From JAFAVZ01 sp036009105 (GTDB lineage Bacteria > Acidobacteriota > Thermoanaerobaculia > Gp7-AA8), in contig DASYMJ010000106.1 of assembly GCA_036009105.1 (NCBI GenBank), positions 1-28,420 on the forward strand: 28,420 bases of DNA. The letters are read 5' to 3'. Positions 6,738 through 14,596 of this stretch are shown here, in pieces (the first letter of the stretch is position 1; the number at the start of each line of letters is the position of its first letter). The notes beneath the pieces are model-generated. The model did no database searches, had not been told where the DNA came from, and saw only the letters and a program-made list of their open reading frames with translations. Position numbers and translations under genes: made by a program.

Positions 6738-8678
6738 ATGCGCTCCCTGGCCGCCGCATTTCTCCTCTCCCTCATCGCCCTCACCGCCTCCGCCGCCGAA
6801 GCCGACCTGGAGATGACCATCTACCCGTTCGACGGCCCGCGCGTGCAGCTCGGGCAGCACGTCGGCTACTACGTCGTGGTGACCAACCAGGGGCCCGGCG
6901 ATGCGCACGACCTTCGCTTCAAGGCGACCCCGCCGGCCGAGGCTCGCAACGTGCGGGTGTCGCCGGGAGACAGCGTCGTTCCCTGCCCCAACTTTCAGTG
7001 CAGCGTCGCGCTGTTGCGGGCCAACGAGAGCAAGTCTTTCGGGATCGACGAGGATTTCGAACGGAAGACCATGACCGTCTCGACCACGGCCACCGTCTCG
7101 GCGGCGGAGGTCGATCCGAACCCGGCCAACAACACGGTGACCGTCACCACGGAGATCGTCGAGGCGGCGGAGATCTCCGCCTTCCTGGAGACGGGCGGCC
7201 CGACCGAGGCGGAAGGGCCGGCGACCGTCTACGCGTACGTCTACAACCAGGGCTTCGTGCCGGCGGCGAACGTGGTGCTCGACCTCGACTTTCCGGCCGG
7301 AACGGTGATCACCGGCTCCCAGCCGCCCGCGGGCTGGACCTGCCAGGCCTCGGGAACGCGGCTGAGCTGCCGGACCGAGGTCGTGCCGGCCGGCTTCGGC
7401 TACATCCGCTTCCCCATCGACACCATCACCCCGGCCCGCTACGAGGGCGGCTACCTGCCCATCGCCGGGCGCATCTCATCCACCACCATCGATCTCCGTC
7501 CGGAGAACAACTCGTTCCTCGGGCAGTGGCTCTTCTACCACCTCTTCGTCGTCTCCTCGACCGCGGACGCCGGCAGCGGCACGTTGCGCGAAGCGATCCT
7601 CGATGCGAACGCCGTCTGCGGCAACAACTGCCGCATTGCGTTCCGCATCCCGGACGCGCAGCGCGAGCGCGGCTGGTTCGTCATCCGGCCGGAGAGCCCG
7701 CTGCCTTCCGTCCGCGTGCCGGTGGCCATCGCCGGCCCTCCGGGTGCGCAGCCGGAAGGGCACCGCGTGAATCCGCAGGTGATGCTCGACGGCTCGCGCC
7801 TGAAGTTCGGCAACGGGCTGAGTCTGTTCGGCGGCAATGGCGGCGGCATCAGCGGCCTGGCCATCGGCAACTTCCCGGACGCCGGCATCTTCACCGCCGA
7901 CGGCAACCACCTCATCGAGGAGAGCTTCATCGGCACCTGGCCGAACGGGCTGGAGGCGGCGCCGAACACGCGCGGCATCTACAGCGTCGGCAAGCAGCAG
8001 CTGACCATTCGCCACAACGTGGTCAGCGGCAACCGGCGGAGCGGCATCACCCTGATGAACCTGGAGCGGCCGCAGATCACCCGCAACGCGATCGGCGTCG
8101 GTGCGAATGGCGTGACGCCCGTGCCGAACGGCGCGAGCGGCGTCTACCTCGGCGAGACGGCCGACTGGGCGTTCTTCTTCAACAACGACATCGCCTACAA
8201 CGCCGACTTCGGCATCGCCATGCATCCCACCGTGCGCCGCATGCTCGCCTCGGTGAACGCGATCTACGGCAACGGCCAGCTCGGCATCGACTCCGGCATC
8301 GACCTGGAGACGCCGAACGTCGAGGACGACAAGGACCGCATCCCCAACCACCCGGTGATCACCTCCGCCCGCTGGGACGAGGCGGGCCAGCGGACGATCA
8401 TCGAAGGGGAGATGCATAGCAACACGGCGGCGGAGTACCCGTTCTTCCTCCGCCTGCGGGTGGAGGTTTACGCCGACGACGCCGCGCACCCCGAGGCGCA
8501 CGAGTTCCTCGGCTCCGCGGGCGTGGCCAAGGGCAAGTTCACCGTGACGGTGAAGCGCGACCTGCGCGGCACGAACGCGACCGCCATCGGCATCCGCTGG
8601 CTGAAGGTGGAGCAGTACGACGAATACCTGCTCAGCGAGGAGACCTCGGAGATCAGCCCCGCCGTGAGAGTGGAGTAA
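6738..8678 (+). CDS. Secreted DUF11-like + parallel beta-helix surface protein
   Basis: A 646-residue exported protein of unknown function. A signal peptide (MRSLAAAFLLSLIALTASA) is followed by two DUF11/CARDB-like beta-sandwich repeats (about 25-145 and 150-270) with the typical VVVTNQGPGDAHDL and PNPANNTVTV patterns. Next comes a CSLREA-like opening (SSTADAGSGTLREAILDANA, about 276-295) and a right-handed parallel beta-helix (about 330-520) with NosD-like repeats such as IRHNVVSGNRRSGITLMN. The C-terminal 120 residues are beta-rich. No catalytic motif is visible. Such architectures are usually cell-surface or secreted adhesive or polysaccharide-associated proteins. The start has no Shine-Dalgarno; TATTAC a few nt upstream is a weak promoter candidate. 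The gene is convergent with the zinc-ribbon gene. Confidence 0.83.
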   Translation: MRSLAAAFLLSLIALTASAAEADLEMTIYPFDGPRVQLGQHVGYYVVVTNQGPGDAHDLRFKATPPAEARNVRVSPGDSVVPCPNFQCSVALLRANESKSFGIDEDFERKTMTVSTTATVSAAEVDPNPANNTVTVTTEIVEAAEISAFLETGGPTEAEGPATVYAYVYNQGFVPAANVVLDLDFPAGTVITGSQPPAGWTCQASGTRLSCRTEVVPAGFGYIRFPIDTITPARYEGGYLPIAGRISSTTIDLRPENNSFLGQWLFYHLFVVSSTADAGSGTLREAILDANAVCGNNCRIAFRIPDAQRERGWFVIRPESPLPSVRVPVAIAGPPGAQPEGHRVNPQVMLDGSRLKFGNGLSLFGGNGGGISGLAIGNFPDAGIFTADGNHLIEESFIGTWPNGLEAAPNTRGIYSVGKQQLTIRHNVVSGNRRSGITLMNLERPQITRNAIGVGANGVTPVPNGASGVYLGETADWAFFFNNDIAYNADFGIAMHPTVRRMLASVNAIYGNGQLGIDSGIDLETPNVEDDKDRIPNHPVITSARWDEAGQRTIIEGEMHSNTAAEYPFFLRLRVEVYADDAAHPEAHEFLGSAGVAKGKFTVTVKRDLRGTNATAIGIRWLKVEQYDEYLLSEETSEISPAVRVE

Positions 8679-8685
8679 CCCAGAA

Positions 8686-8716
8686 CAGCCCTCTCCCCGC
8701 GCGGCGGGGAAAAGGC
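8686..8716. terminator. GC-rich hairpin between convergent genes
   Basis: A 6-bp stem CCCCGC / GCGGGG (8695-8700 and 8704-8709, loop GCG) is extended by outer AGCC / GGCT pairing. It lies between the converging stops of the beta-helix and zinc-ribbon genes. On the plus strand it is followed by AAAA, not a T-run, so its termination activity is uncertain. It may equally be a dispersed palindromic repeat. Confidence 0.35.
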
Positions 8717-8723
8717 TCTCGGC

Positions 8724-9818
8724 TCATTGCTTCAGGGCGGCCAGCACGATCACGATCACGATGATGGCCAGGATCAGCAGCGTGATCTTCATCCACGAAT
8801 ACGGCGCCGTCCCCGAGGCCTTGCCGGTCACGCCGTTGACCAGGAAGCGGTAGGGCTTGCCGCTGTATTCGTAGGCGCAGACCCAGATGGGGAGCAGCGC
8901 GTTCTTGTACGCGAGGGCGGAGAACGAGGTCTCGACTTCGAGGTTGCGGTACGTGTCGCCGGGGATGTCGCGCACGCAGGCGGTGCGGATCTCGCCGCGC
9001 ATCCGCTCCTTCGCCGTCTCCAGCGCCTGGGGCAGGTCGATCGCGTTCTCCTCGGCCATGAAGCCGGAGAGGTATTGCGGGTCGTACACGATCAGCCCCT
9101 CGGTCGGGAACGGCTCGATGGCCTGCGCCAGCGGCGGCGGGATGCCGTGCGAGGCCGGCACCGGCACGTCGTCGAAGAACATGTCCAGCCAGCCGGACGC
9201 ATCCTGCCAGCGCGTGCGCTGCACCTGCCGCGAAACGCGCTGGCCGTTCTCCGTCACCCACTCCGTCTCGTAGTAGTGATATCCCGCCTCGGCCGTCCAC
9301 TGCGAGCTCGTGGCGGCGTCGAAGGTCCAGAAGGGGATGTACGCGCCGCGCATGTTGGTCAGGCGCGAGGTTGATTTCAGATCGTTCGGACGGAACCAGA
9401 GTCCGGAGACCCACCTCTGAAACTGCGCGACCGCGCCGTCGCGATTGACCTTGAACGGCAGCAGCCCCTCGGGGCGGACGATGTTCTGATTGGCCGGCGC
9501 CTCGACGACCGCCGCGGTCCCGCAGAAGACGCACAGGCCGGCGGCGATGTGCGGCTCGAGCGTCGTGTGCGCGCCGCAGCGCTTGCAGGCGATGACCTTC
9601 CGCTCCGCGCCCCAGCCGAGGTCGCGCGGCGCGCGCAGGGCGGCCTCGATCGGCTTCTCGCGGACCCCTTCCGTCGCGGCGGGCGCGATCTGTTTGGCGA
9701 AGCCGCAGTACGGACACTTCAGCGCCGAGGCCGAAGGGTCCCAGCGGATGTCGGCGCCGCATCCCTCGCAGGGGAACTTGCGGACCTTGGCAGCGGTGGC
9801 GGTGGCGTTCGCGCTCAT
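8724..9818 (-). CDS. Double zinc-ribbon protein with C-terminal membrane anchor (YdjG-like)
   Basis: A 364-residue protein with two CxxC pairs near the N-terminus (C17/C20 with C35/C38) and a second ribbon (C78/C81 with C96/C99). A soluble region of about 220 residues rich in Trp/Tyr follows, then one C-terminal membrane helix (about 340-362, ITLLILAIIVIVIVLAAL) and a short charged tail. Such proteins are often mislabelled as helicase or primosomal N' because of the ribbon; no helicase motif is present. Its ATG overlaps the stop of the upstream SPFH gene by 4 nt (ATGA), so the two are translationally coupled. The arrangement resembles Bacillus YdjG/YdjI, where a zinc-ribbon membrane protein works with an SPFH protein and PspA in membrane stress. 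No PspA gene is in the window. Confidence 0.8.
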   Translation of the reverse strand: MSANATATAAKVRKFPCEGCGADIRWDPSASALKCPYCGFAKQIAPAATEGVREKPIEAALRAPRDLGWGAERKVIACKRCGAHTTLEPHIAAGLCVFCGTAAVVEAPANQNIVRPEGLLPFKVNRDGAVAQFQRWVSGLWFRPNDLKSTSRLTNMRGAYIPFWTFDAATSSQWTAEAGYHYYETEWVTENGQRVSRQVQRTRWQDASGWLDMFFDDVPVPASHGIPPPLAQAIEPFPTEGLIVYDPQYLSGFMAEENAIDLPQALETAKERMRGEIRTACVRDIPGDTYRNLEVETSFSALAYKNALLPIWVCAYEYSGKPYRFLVNGVTGKASGTAPYSWMKITLLILAIIVIVIVLAALKQ

Positions 9819-10942
9819 TTGGCGGGCGGCGGCGGAGGCGGCGGCGGGGCGGAGCCCGTTTCGAGCTCGGAGTATGAATTGAGCGGCGCCCAGCCGCCCG
9901 CGCCGGGACGCCAGGCCGGGGTCGCCGGATCGACCTGCCCCTGGCGCAGCATCGTGCGCAGCGCGTCATCGGTGTAGGGGCCGTACGTCTTGCCGTCGAT
10001 GGCCAGCGACCAGCGGGCGGCGGCGGGGGCGGAGGGGGGCGGGGGAGGGGCGGCTCCTCCCGATGAGCCCTGCTGATTGAACGCGTTGCCCATCATGTTG
10101 CCGATTGCAACGCCGGCACCGAGGCCCGCGCCGGCGCCGGCCAGGCCGCCGGGATTCGCGGCCGCGACTTTGATCGAATCGGCCGCCTGCATCTGCGCGT
10201 ATTGATTGAGGTGATTGCCCAGGACGCCGAGGCGGGTGCGCTGATCGATCGCCGCTTCCACTTCCTCGGGCAGCGAGATGTTCTCGATGAAGAAGCGCGA
10301 GACCTCGATGCCGTAGCCGGCGAAGTCGGGGCCGAGCTTCTTCTTCGCGAGGTCCGAAAGCTCGTCGTAGTTCGAGGCCAGATCGAGGGCCGGGATCTTC
10401 GACTCGGCCAGCGCATCGGAGAGGCGGGAGAGGATCGTCGAGCGAAGCTGCCCCAGGATGTCTTCCGTGGTGGTCAGCCCCTGCGTGCCGACCACGGTTT
10501 GGAAGAACGTCTTCGCGTCGCTGATCTTCAGGGCATAGGTACCGAAGGCGCGGATGCGGATCATGCCGAACTCGGCGTCGCGCATCATCACCGGGTTCTG
10601 CGTGCCCCACTTGAGGTCGGTGAAGAGGCGCGTGTTGAAGAAGTAGACCTCGGCTTTGAAGGGAGACTGGAAGCCGTACTTCCACCCCCGCAGCGTGGTC
10701 AGGATCGGCAGGTTCTGGGTGGTCAGCTCGTAGCGGCCCGGCGTGAAGAGGTCGGCCGCCTTGCCTTCATTGATGAAGAGCGCGACCTGGTTCTCCCGGA
10801 CGATGAGCTGCGCCCCCATCTTGATTTCCTGGTTGTAGACGGGGAAGCGGTAAACGAGCGTGTCATTGGTCTGGTCGAGCCACTCGATGATCTCGATCCA
10901 CTGCGAGACGAGTTGGTTCTTGAGGTTGTCGAAAAAGCCCAT
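9815..10942 (-). CDS. SPFH (YdjI-type) protein with C-terminal GYF_2 domain
   Basis: A 375-residue protein. The opening MGFFDNLKNQLVSQWIEIIEW is the usual YdjI / 'virion core protein' start, with an amphipathic membrane-associating helix rather than a spanning one. The SPFH core (about 35-240) contains IVRENQVALFINEGKAADLF and MRDAEFGMIRIRAFGTYALKI. A Gly/Ala-rich linker (AGAGAGLGAGVAIGNMMG) and a proline run lead to a GYF_2 domain (about 308-354: WSLAIDGKTYGPYTDDALR, ending GAGGWAPL). It ends in eight prolines. GYF domains bind proline-rich peptides, so the proline stretches could be self- or partner-docking sites. A TACACT box lies 7 nt before the ATG with no Shine-Dalgarno. Likely role: a membrane microdomain scaffold, coupled to the zinc-ribbon membrane protein. 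Confidence 0.86.
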   Translation of the reverse strand: MGFFDNLKNQLVSQWIEIIEWLDQTNDTLVYRFPVYNQEIKMGAQLIVRENQVALFINEGKAADLFTPGRYELTTQNLPILTTLRGWKYGFQSPFKAEVYFFNTRLFTDLKWGTQNPVMMRDAEFGMIRIRAFGTYALKISDAKTFFQTVVGTQGLTTTEDILGQLRSTILSRLSDALAESKIPALDLASNYDELSDLAKKKLGPDFAGYGIEVSRFFIENISLPEEVEAAIDQRTRLGVLGNHLNQYAQMQAADSIKVAAANPGGLAGAGAGLGAGVAIGNMMGNAFNQQGSSGGAAPPPPPSAPAAARWSLAIDGKTYGPYTDDALRTMLRQGQVDPATPAWRPGAGGWAPLNSYSELETGSAPPPPPPPPAK

Positions 10943-10949
10943 GAGGCGG

Positions 10950-10955
10950 AGTGTA
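10950..10955 (-). promoter_or_regulatory. Predicted -10 box (TACACT) of the SPFH-zinc ribbon operon
   Basis: On the minus strand TACACT lies 7 nt upstream of the ATG at 10942, with no Shine-Dalgarno, in the 55-bp divergent gap facing the S46 peptidase gene. This fits the leaderless pattern at other genes in the window. Confidence 0.35.
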
Positions 10956-10997
10956 AACGAAATGCGCGCGCGGTCCGGCGGTGTTGCGGGCCGCCGT

Positions 10998-13124
10998 ATG
11001 AAGAAACTGTCGCTCGTGCTTTTCCTCGCCGCCACCACCGTCCGCGCCGGCGAGGGGATGTGGATGCCCCAGCAGGTCCCGCAGCTCGCCGCCGAGCTCC
11101 GCAAGGCGGGGATGAAGATCGATCCGGCCCGCTTCGCCGACCTCACCGGCGACCCGATGGGGGCCGTGATCTCCCTCGGCGGCTGCACGGCGTCGTTCGT
11201 CTCGCCGGACGGTCTGGCCGTCACCAACCACCACTGCGCCGAGGGCTCGATCCAGTTCAACTCCTCGCCCGAGCATGACTACCTCAACGACGGCTTCCTG
11301 GCCAGGACGCGCGAGCAGGAATTGCGCGCGGCGCCGGCCCAGCGCATCTGGGTCACGACGAACATCGAGGACGTGACCGGCCGCATCACCGGCAACATCA
11401 GCGCGAAGCTCTCCGACGTGGAGCGCGAGAAGGAGATCGACCGGCGCGAGAAGGCGCTCGTGGACGAGATCGAGAAGCAGCCCGGCCTGAGCGCGCGTGT
11501 GGCCTCGTTCTTCGAAGGGTCGCAGTACCTGCGCATCACGCAGATGGAGATCCGCGACGTGCGCCTCGTCTACGCGCCGGCCAGCGGCGTCGGCGTCTTC
11601 GGCGGGGAGACAGACAACTGGATGTGGCCGCGCCACACCGGCGACTTCTCCTTCCTCCGCGCCTACGTCGGGCCGGACGGCAAGCCGGCCGGCTACAGCC
11701 CCCAAAACGTGCCCTTCCATCCTGCCCACTGGCTGAAGATCGCCACCGGCGACCTCGACGAAGGCGACTTCGTGATCGTGGCCGGCTATCCGGGCCGCAC
11801 GTTCCGCTACTCCACCGAGGCCGAGGTGCGCAACGCTCGCGACTTCCGGTATCCGAGCGTCATCCGTTACGCCACCGAGCTCAATCGCATCCTCAACGAG
11901 ACGGGGAAGGGCAACCGCGAGGTGCAGATCAAGAACGCCTCGCGCATCCGCTCGAACGACAACACGCTGAAGAACTACACCGGCACGCTGGAGACGCTGC
12001 GCGCCGGGGCCATCGTCGAGCAGCGCCACAAGCGGGAGGCGGAGCTGGCGGCGTTCATCGCCACGCATCCGAAGTACGCCGGCCTGCTGGAGAAGATGCG
12101 CGCCCTGAACGAGGAGCAGTACGCCACGCGCGAGCGCGACACGGTCCTGCTGTGGCTCACCCGCAGCTCGCCGATGCTGTCCCAGGCGCAGCGGGTGTGG
12201 CGCAACGCGCTGGAGAAGTCGAAGGCGGATCTGGAGCGGCAGAGCGAATACCGCGAGCGCAACGCCGAGGAGCTGATGCAGATGTCGACCCGGGCGCAGA
12301 AGCAGATCGACCGGGCCAGCGACCGCGCCGCGCTTCGCTTTTTCCTCACCGAGGCGACGAAGCTGCCGGCCGGCCAGCGCATTGCGCCGCTGGATCAGCT
12401 GATGGGCAGTCAGAGCGTGGATGCGTTCCTCGACAAGCTCTACGCCGGCACGCAGATCGACAACTCCGAAACGCGCCGCGCGATGTACGGCCAGACCACC
12501 GCGCAGCTGAAGGCGCGCGGCGACGCGATGCTCGACCTCGCCGCCGCGCTGGCCCAGCTCTCCCTGGCGAACGAGGAGCGGGACAACCGCATCGGCGGCG
12601 CGATGTCGCGGGTGCGGCCGCTCTACATGGAGGCGCTGCGCGAGCTGACCGGCGGGCGCCTCTACCCCGATGCGAACTCGACCCTGCGCGTCACCTTCGG
12701 CGAGGTGGCCGGCTACACGCCGCGGGACGGCGTCCGCTACACGCCGCAGACGACGCTTTCCGGCGTGGTGAAGAAGGACACCGGCTCGGGCGAGTTCAAC
12801 AGTCCGAAAGGCCTGCTCGCCGCGGCGCGAGCGAAGAAGACCGCCGGCTACATCGACCCGGAGCTGGGCGACGTGCCGGTCAACTTTCTCTCCACGGTCG
12901 ACACCACGGGCGGCAACTCCGGCTCGCCGACTCTGAACGCGAACGGCGAGCTGGTCGGCCTCCTCTTCGACGGCAACTACGAAGCCCTCGGTTCGGACTT
13001 TCTGTTCGAGCCCGAGCTGACCCGATCCATCCATGTGGACATCCGCTACACGCTGTGGGTGATGGACGCCGTCGACGGCGCGCAGAACCTGCTGCGGGAA
13101 ATGGGTGTGCAGCCGAAGTATTGA
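10998..13124 (+). CDS. S46 family dipeptidyl-peptidase, DPP7-like
   Basis: A 708-residue exported serine peptidase that removes dipeptides from oligopeptide N-termini, probably periplasmic. A signal peptide (MKKLSLVLFLAATTVRA) precedes the mature start GEGMWMPQQ, typical of S46. Seen: catalytic His region SPDGLAVTNHHC (H78/H79), Asp region FGGETDNWMWPRHTGDFS, and nucleophile GGNSGSP (S641). At the specificity position the protein has Gly (LLFDGNYEAL, G659), as in DPP7 (hydrophobic P1), where DPP11 has Arg (acidic P1). Length and the ending SIHVDIRYTLWVMD fit the family. The frame stays open upstream, but the signal peptide fixes the ATG at 10998. It is divergent from the SPFH operon by 55 bp. 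It likely helps feed on external peptides, consistent with the amino-acid catabolic genes nearby. Confidence 0.92.
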   Translation: MKKLSLVLFLAATTVRAGEGMWMPQQVPQLAAELRKAGMKIDPARFADLTGDPMGAVISLGGCTASFVSPDGLAVTNHHCAEGSIQFNSSPEHDYLNDGFLARTREQELRAAPAQRIWVTTNIEDVTGRITGNISAKLSDVEREKEIDRREKALVDEIEKQPGLSARVASFFEGSQYLRITQMEIRDVRLVYAPASGVGVFGGETDNWMWPRHTGDFSFLRAYVGPDGKPAGYSPQNVPFHPAHWLKIATGDLDEGDFVIVAGYPGRTFRYSTEAEVRNARDFRYPSVIRYATELNRILNETGKGNREVQIKNASRIRSNDNTLKNYTGTLETLRAGAIVEQRHKREAELAAFIATHPKYAGLLEKMRALNEEQYATRERDTVLLWLTRSSPMLSQAQRVWRNALEKSKADLERQSEYRERNAEELMQMSTRAQKQIDRASDRAALRFFLTEATKLPAGQRIAPLDQLMGSQSVDAFLDKLYAGTQIDNSETRRAMYGQTTAQLKARGDAMLDLAAALAQLSLANEERDNRIGGAMSRVRPLYMEALRELTGGRLYPDANSTLRVTFGEVAGYTPRDGVRYTPQTTLSGVVKKDTGSGEFNSPKGLLAAARAKKTAGYIDPELGDVPVNFLSTVDTTGGNSGSPTLNANGELVGLLFDGNYEALGSDFLFEPELTRSIHVDIRYTLWVMDAVDGAQNLLREMGVQPKY

Positions 13125-13134
13125 TGGGGTGACC

Positions 13135-13158
13135 CGGCGCGCGGGCTCCCGCGCGCCG
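13135..13158. promoter_or_regulatory. Perfect 11-bp hairpin abutting the diguanylate cyclase -10
   Basis: The arms CGGCGCGCGGG (13135-13145) and CCCGCGCGCCG (13148-13158) are perfect complements around a 2-nt centre. The right arm touches TACAAT (13159-13164), so the palindrome occupies the -35 region. It may be an operator, or the end signal of the upstream peptidase gene; no T-run follows. Confidence 0.5.
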
Positions 13159-13164
13159 TACAAT
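13159..13164 (+). promoter_or_regulatory. Predicted -10 box (TACAAT) of the diguanylate cyclase gene
   Basis: TACAAT lies 11 nt before the ATG at 13176. There is no Shine-Dalgarno in the gap, so the transcript leader would be about 5 nt. Confidence 0.45.
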
Positions 13165-13175
13165 CACCGCCATCC

Positions 13176-14336
13176 ATGGAACTTCTGCTGTGGCGGTGGA
13201 GCACGACGGCTCAGATCGCGTCGGCCCTGATGATCGCCGTCTTCTTCGTCGTGCTGTCGCGGTCGGTGCGGCGCATCGAGCTGCGCCCCTGGGTCGGCGC
13301 CTGGCTGGCCAACCTCGGCGCGCTGGGCGCGACCATCCTGTTCTGGTTCTACCAGCCCGCCGATGGGGAGCTCATCGCCATCCGCTTCGGCTACTTCTTC
13401 CTCAAGACGCTGGCCGTCCTGCTGCTCACCATCGGCGCGTGGGAGTTCTTTCATGCCGGGCCGACCCGAAGCAGCATCGCGGCCCGGCGCATCCTGCTCG
13501 TCGCGGCCTTGGCGTACGGCGGCGTCGCGTCCTTCCTGCTGGTGACGGTCGCGCTGATCGGCGTCGTGCAATCGGCGCTGACGGCCGTGGTGCTCGGCAT
13601 CGGCGCGGTCCTGGCCATCCGCCGCCGGGCCGGCTGGCTCGCTGCCGGCTTCACCCTCCGTTCCCTGCTCGGGGTGATGGAAGCGGTCGCCTACGGCAGC
13701 CGCCTCGCACCGGACGCCCAGGCGGCGTCGACGAAGGTCAGCATCTTCCTCGCCGCGCACTCCTCCTTCGACACCGGCGCCGAGTGGGTGATCGCCCTCG
13801 GCTGCGTGCTGACCCTCTACCGCGTCATCCAGCGCGAGCTCACCCAGTCCAACGACGAGCTGCTCGCGGCGAAGGAGGAGCTGCAGGCGCTCGTGGATCA
13901 CGACTCGCTCACCGGCCTGGCCAACCGGCGCACGCTGCCCGCGGCGCTGGCGCAGAGGTTCACCACCGGCGCGACGATCCTCTTCTTCGACCTGAATGAC
14001 TTCAAGGAGATCAACGACTCGTACGGCCATCCCATCGGCGACGAGTGCCTGAAGCGCTTCGCCGCCGCACTGAAGGCGACGTTCGGTGCCGACCATCTTC
14101 TCTTCCGCTACGGCGGGGACGAGTTCGTGGTCATCGTGCGGGGCGCCGCGGGAGAGCTGGTCGAGCAGCTGCGCGCTCACTTCGAGCAGGAGCGCCTCAG
14201 TCCGCGCATCCGCTTCTCGGTAGGGGAGTCCTACCTCGCGCCGGAAGGGGATCCGGAGACGGCCCTGCGGGAGGCGGACGAGGCGATGTACCGCGAGAAG
14301 CGCGGCCGTGCGACGCGCCGGCTACGGCAGGCGTAA
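13176..14336 (+). CDS. Membrane-bound diguanylate cyclase (GGDEF)
   Basis: A 386-residue enzyme predicted to make cyclic di-GMP from two GTP. The N-terminal 220 or so residues hold about six or seven hydrophobic segments, a membrane sensor with no recognised ligand domain. A coiled helix (QRELTQSNDELLAAKEELQALVDHD) links it to the catalytic domain. That domain has DSLTGLANRRTLPAAL, the metal-binding FFDLNDFKEINDSYGHPIGD, and the intact active-site loop RYGGDEF (G313-F317). The RxxD product-inhibition site is absent: FGADHLLF sits there and has no Arg, so feedback inhibition is not expected. No EAL domain is attached. Its stop region overlaps the small opposing gene by 15 bp. Confidence 0.92.
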   Translation: MELLLWRWSTTAQIASALMIAVFFVVLSRSVRRIELRPWVGAWLANLGALGATILFWFYQPADGELIAIRFGYFFLKTLAVLLLTIGAWEFFHAGPTRSSIAARRILLVAALAYGGVASFLLVTVALIGVVQSALTAVVLGIGAVLAIRRRAGWLAAGFTLRSLLGVMEAVAYGSRLAPDAQAASTKVSIFLAAHSSFDTGAEWVIALGCVLTLYRVIQRELTQSNDELLAAKEELQALVDHDSLTGLANRRTLPAALAQRFTTGATILFFDLNDFKEINDSYGHPIGDECLKRFAAALKATFGADHLLFRYGGDEFVVIVRGAAGELVEQLRAHFEQERLSPRIRFSVGESYLAPEGDPETALREADEAMYREKRGRATRRLRQA

Positions 14337-14522
14337 CTGGAGCACTTCCACCGCTCCACTCCGCACCCGCACGCTCACGGTGCGGTCCAGTGCGTCCCGC
14401 ACCCACACCCGCCCGTCCGCGGAGTCGAGGTCGTGGAAGCGCTCGAGGAGGGCGTCGGGGTCTTCGAGCTCGATGCACTCGCCGTCGTCGAAAATCGCGC
14501 GGATGGGAAACTGGGGCGTCAT
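14322..14522 (-). CDS. Small acidic hypothetical protein
   Basis: A 66-residue protein starting MTPQFPIRAIFDDGECIELEDPDALLERF. It is acidic in the first half and beta-rich in the second (GRVWVRDALDRTVSVRVRSG). I do not recognise a family. It fills the gap between the converging diguanylate cyclase (15-bp overlap) and the divergent yebC, uses amino acids sensibly, and has GGGAG about 11 nt before the ATG. A TTG directly precedes the ATG as an alternative start. The region has no other explanation, but a chance frame in GC-rich DNA cannot be excluded. Confidence 0.55.
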   Translation of the reverse strand: MTPQFPIRAIFDDGECIELEDPDALLERFHDLDSADGRVWVRDALDRTVSVRVRSGAVEVLQLRLP

Positions 14523-14526
14523 CAAC

Positions 14527-14532
14527 TATAAT
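14527..14532 (+). promoter_or_regulatory. Predicted -10 box (TATAAT) of yebC
   Basis: TATAAT lies 64 nt upstream of the yebC ATG, leaving a leader of roughly 58 nt that contains the AAAGAGGAG Shine-Dalgarno (14580-14588). Part of the same AT-rich stretch reads TATAGT on the minus strand just before the small hypothetical gene. Confidence 0.5.
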
Positions 14533-14596
14533 CTCCCGGCCTTTTCGGGCGTGCCTCGCGCGCCCCCTTCCAGACAATCAAAGAGGAGCATTCTCC

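Noticed and set aside
8686..8716. Strong intrinsic terminator
   Set aside because: The hairpin is GC-rich but lacks a T-run on either strand's 3' side; kept only as a low-confidence entry.
10863..13163. A 766-residue frame on the minus strand opposite the S46 peptidase gene
   Set aside because: It mirrors a well-supported gene; high GC at third positions keeps the antisense frame open. The translation is Arg/His/Gln-rich with no domain signature.
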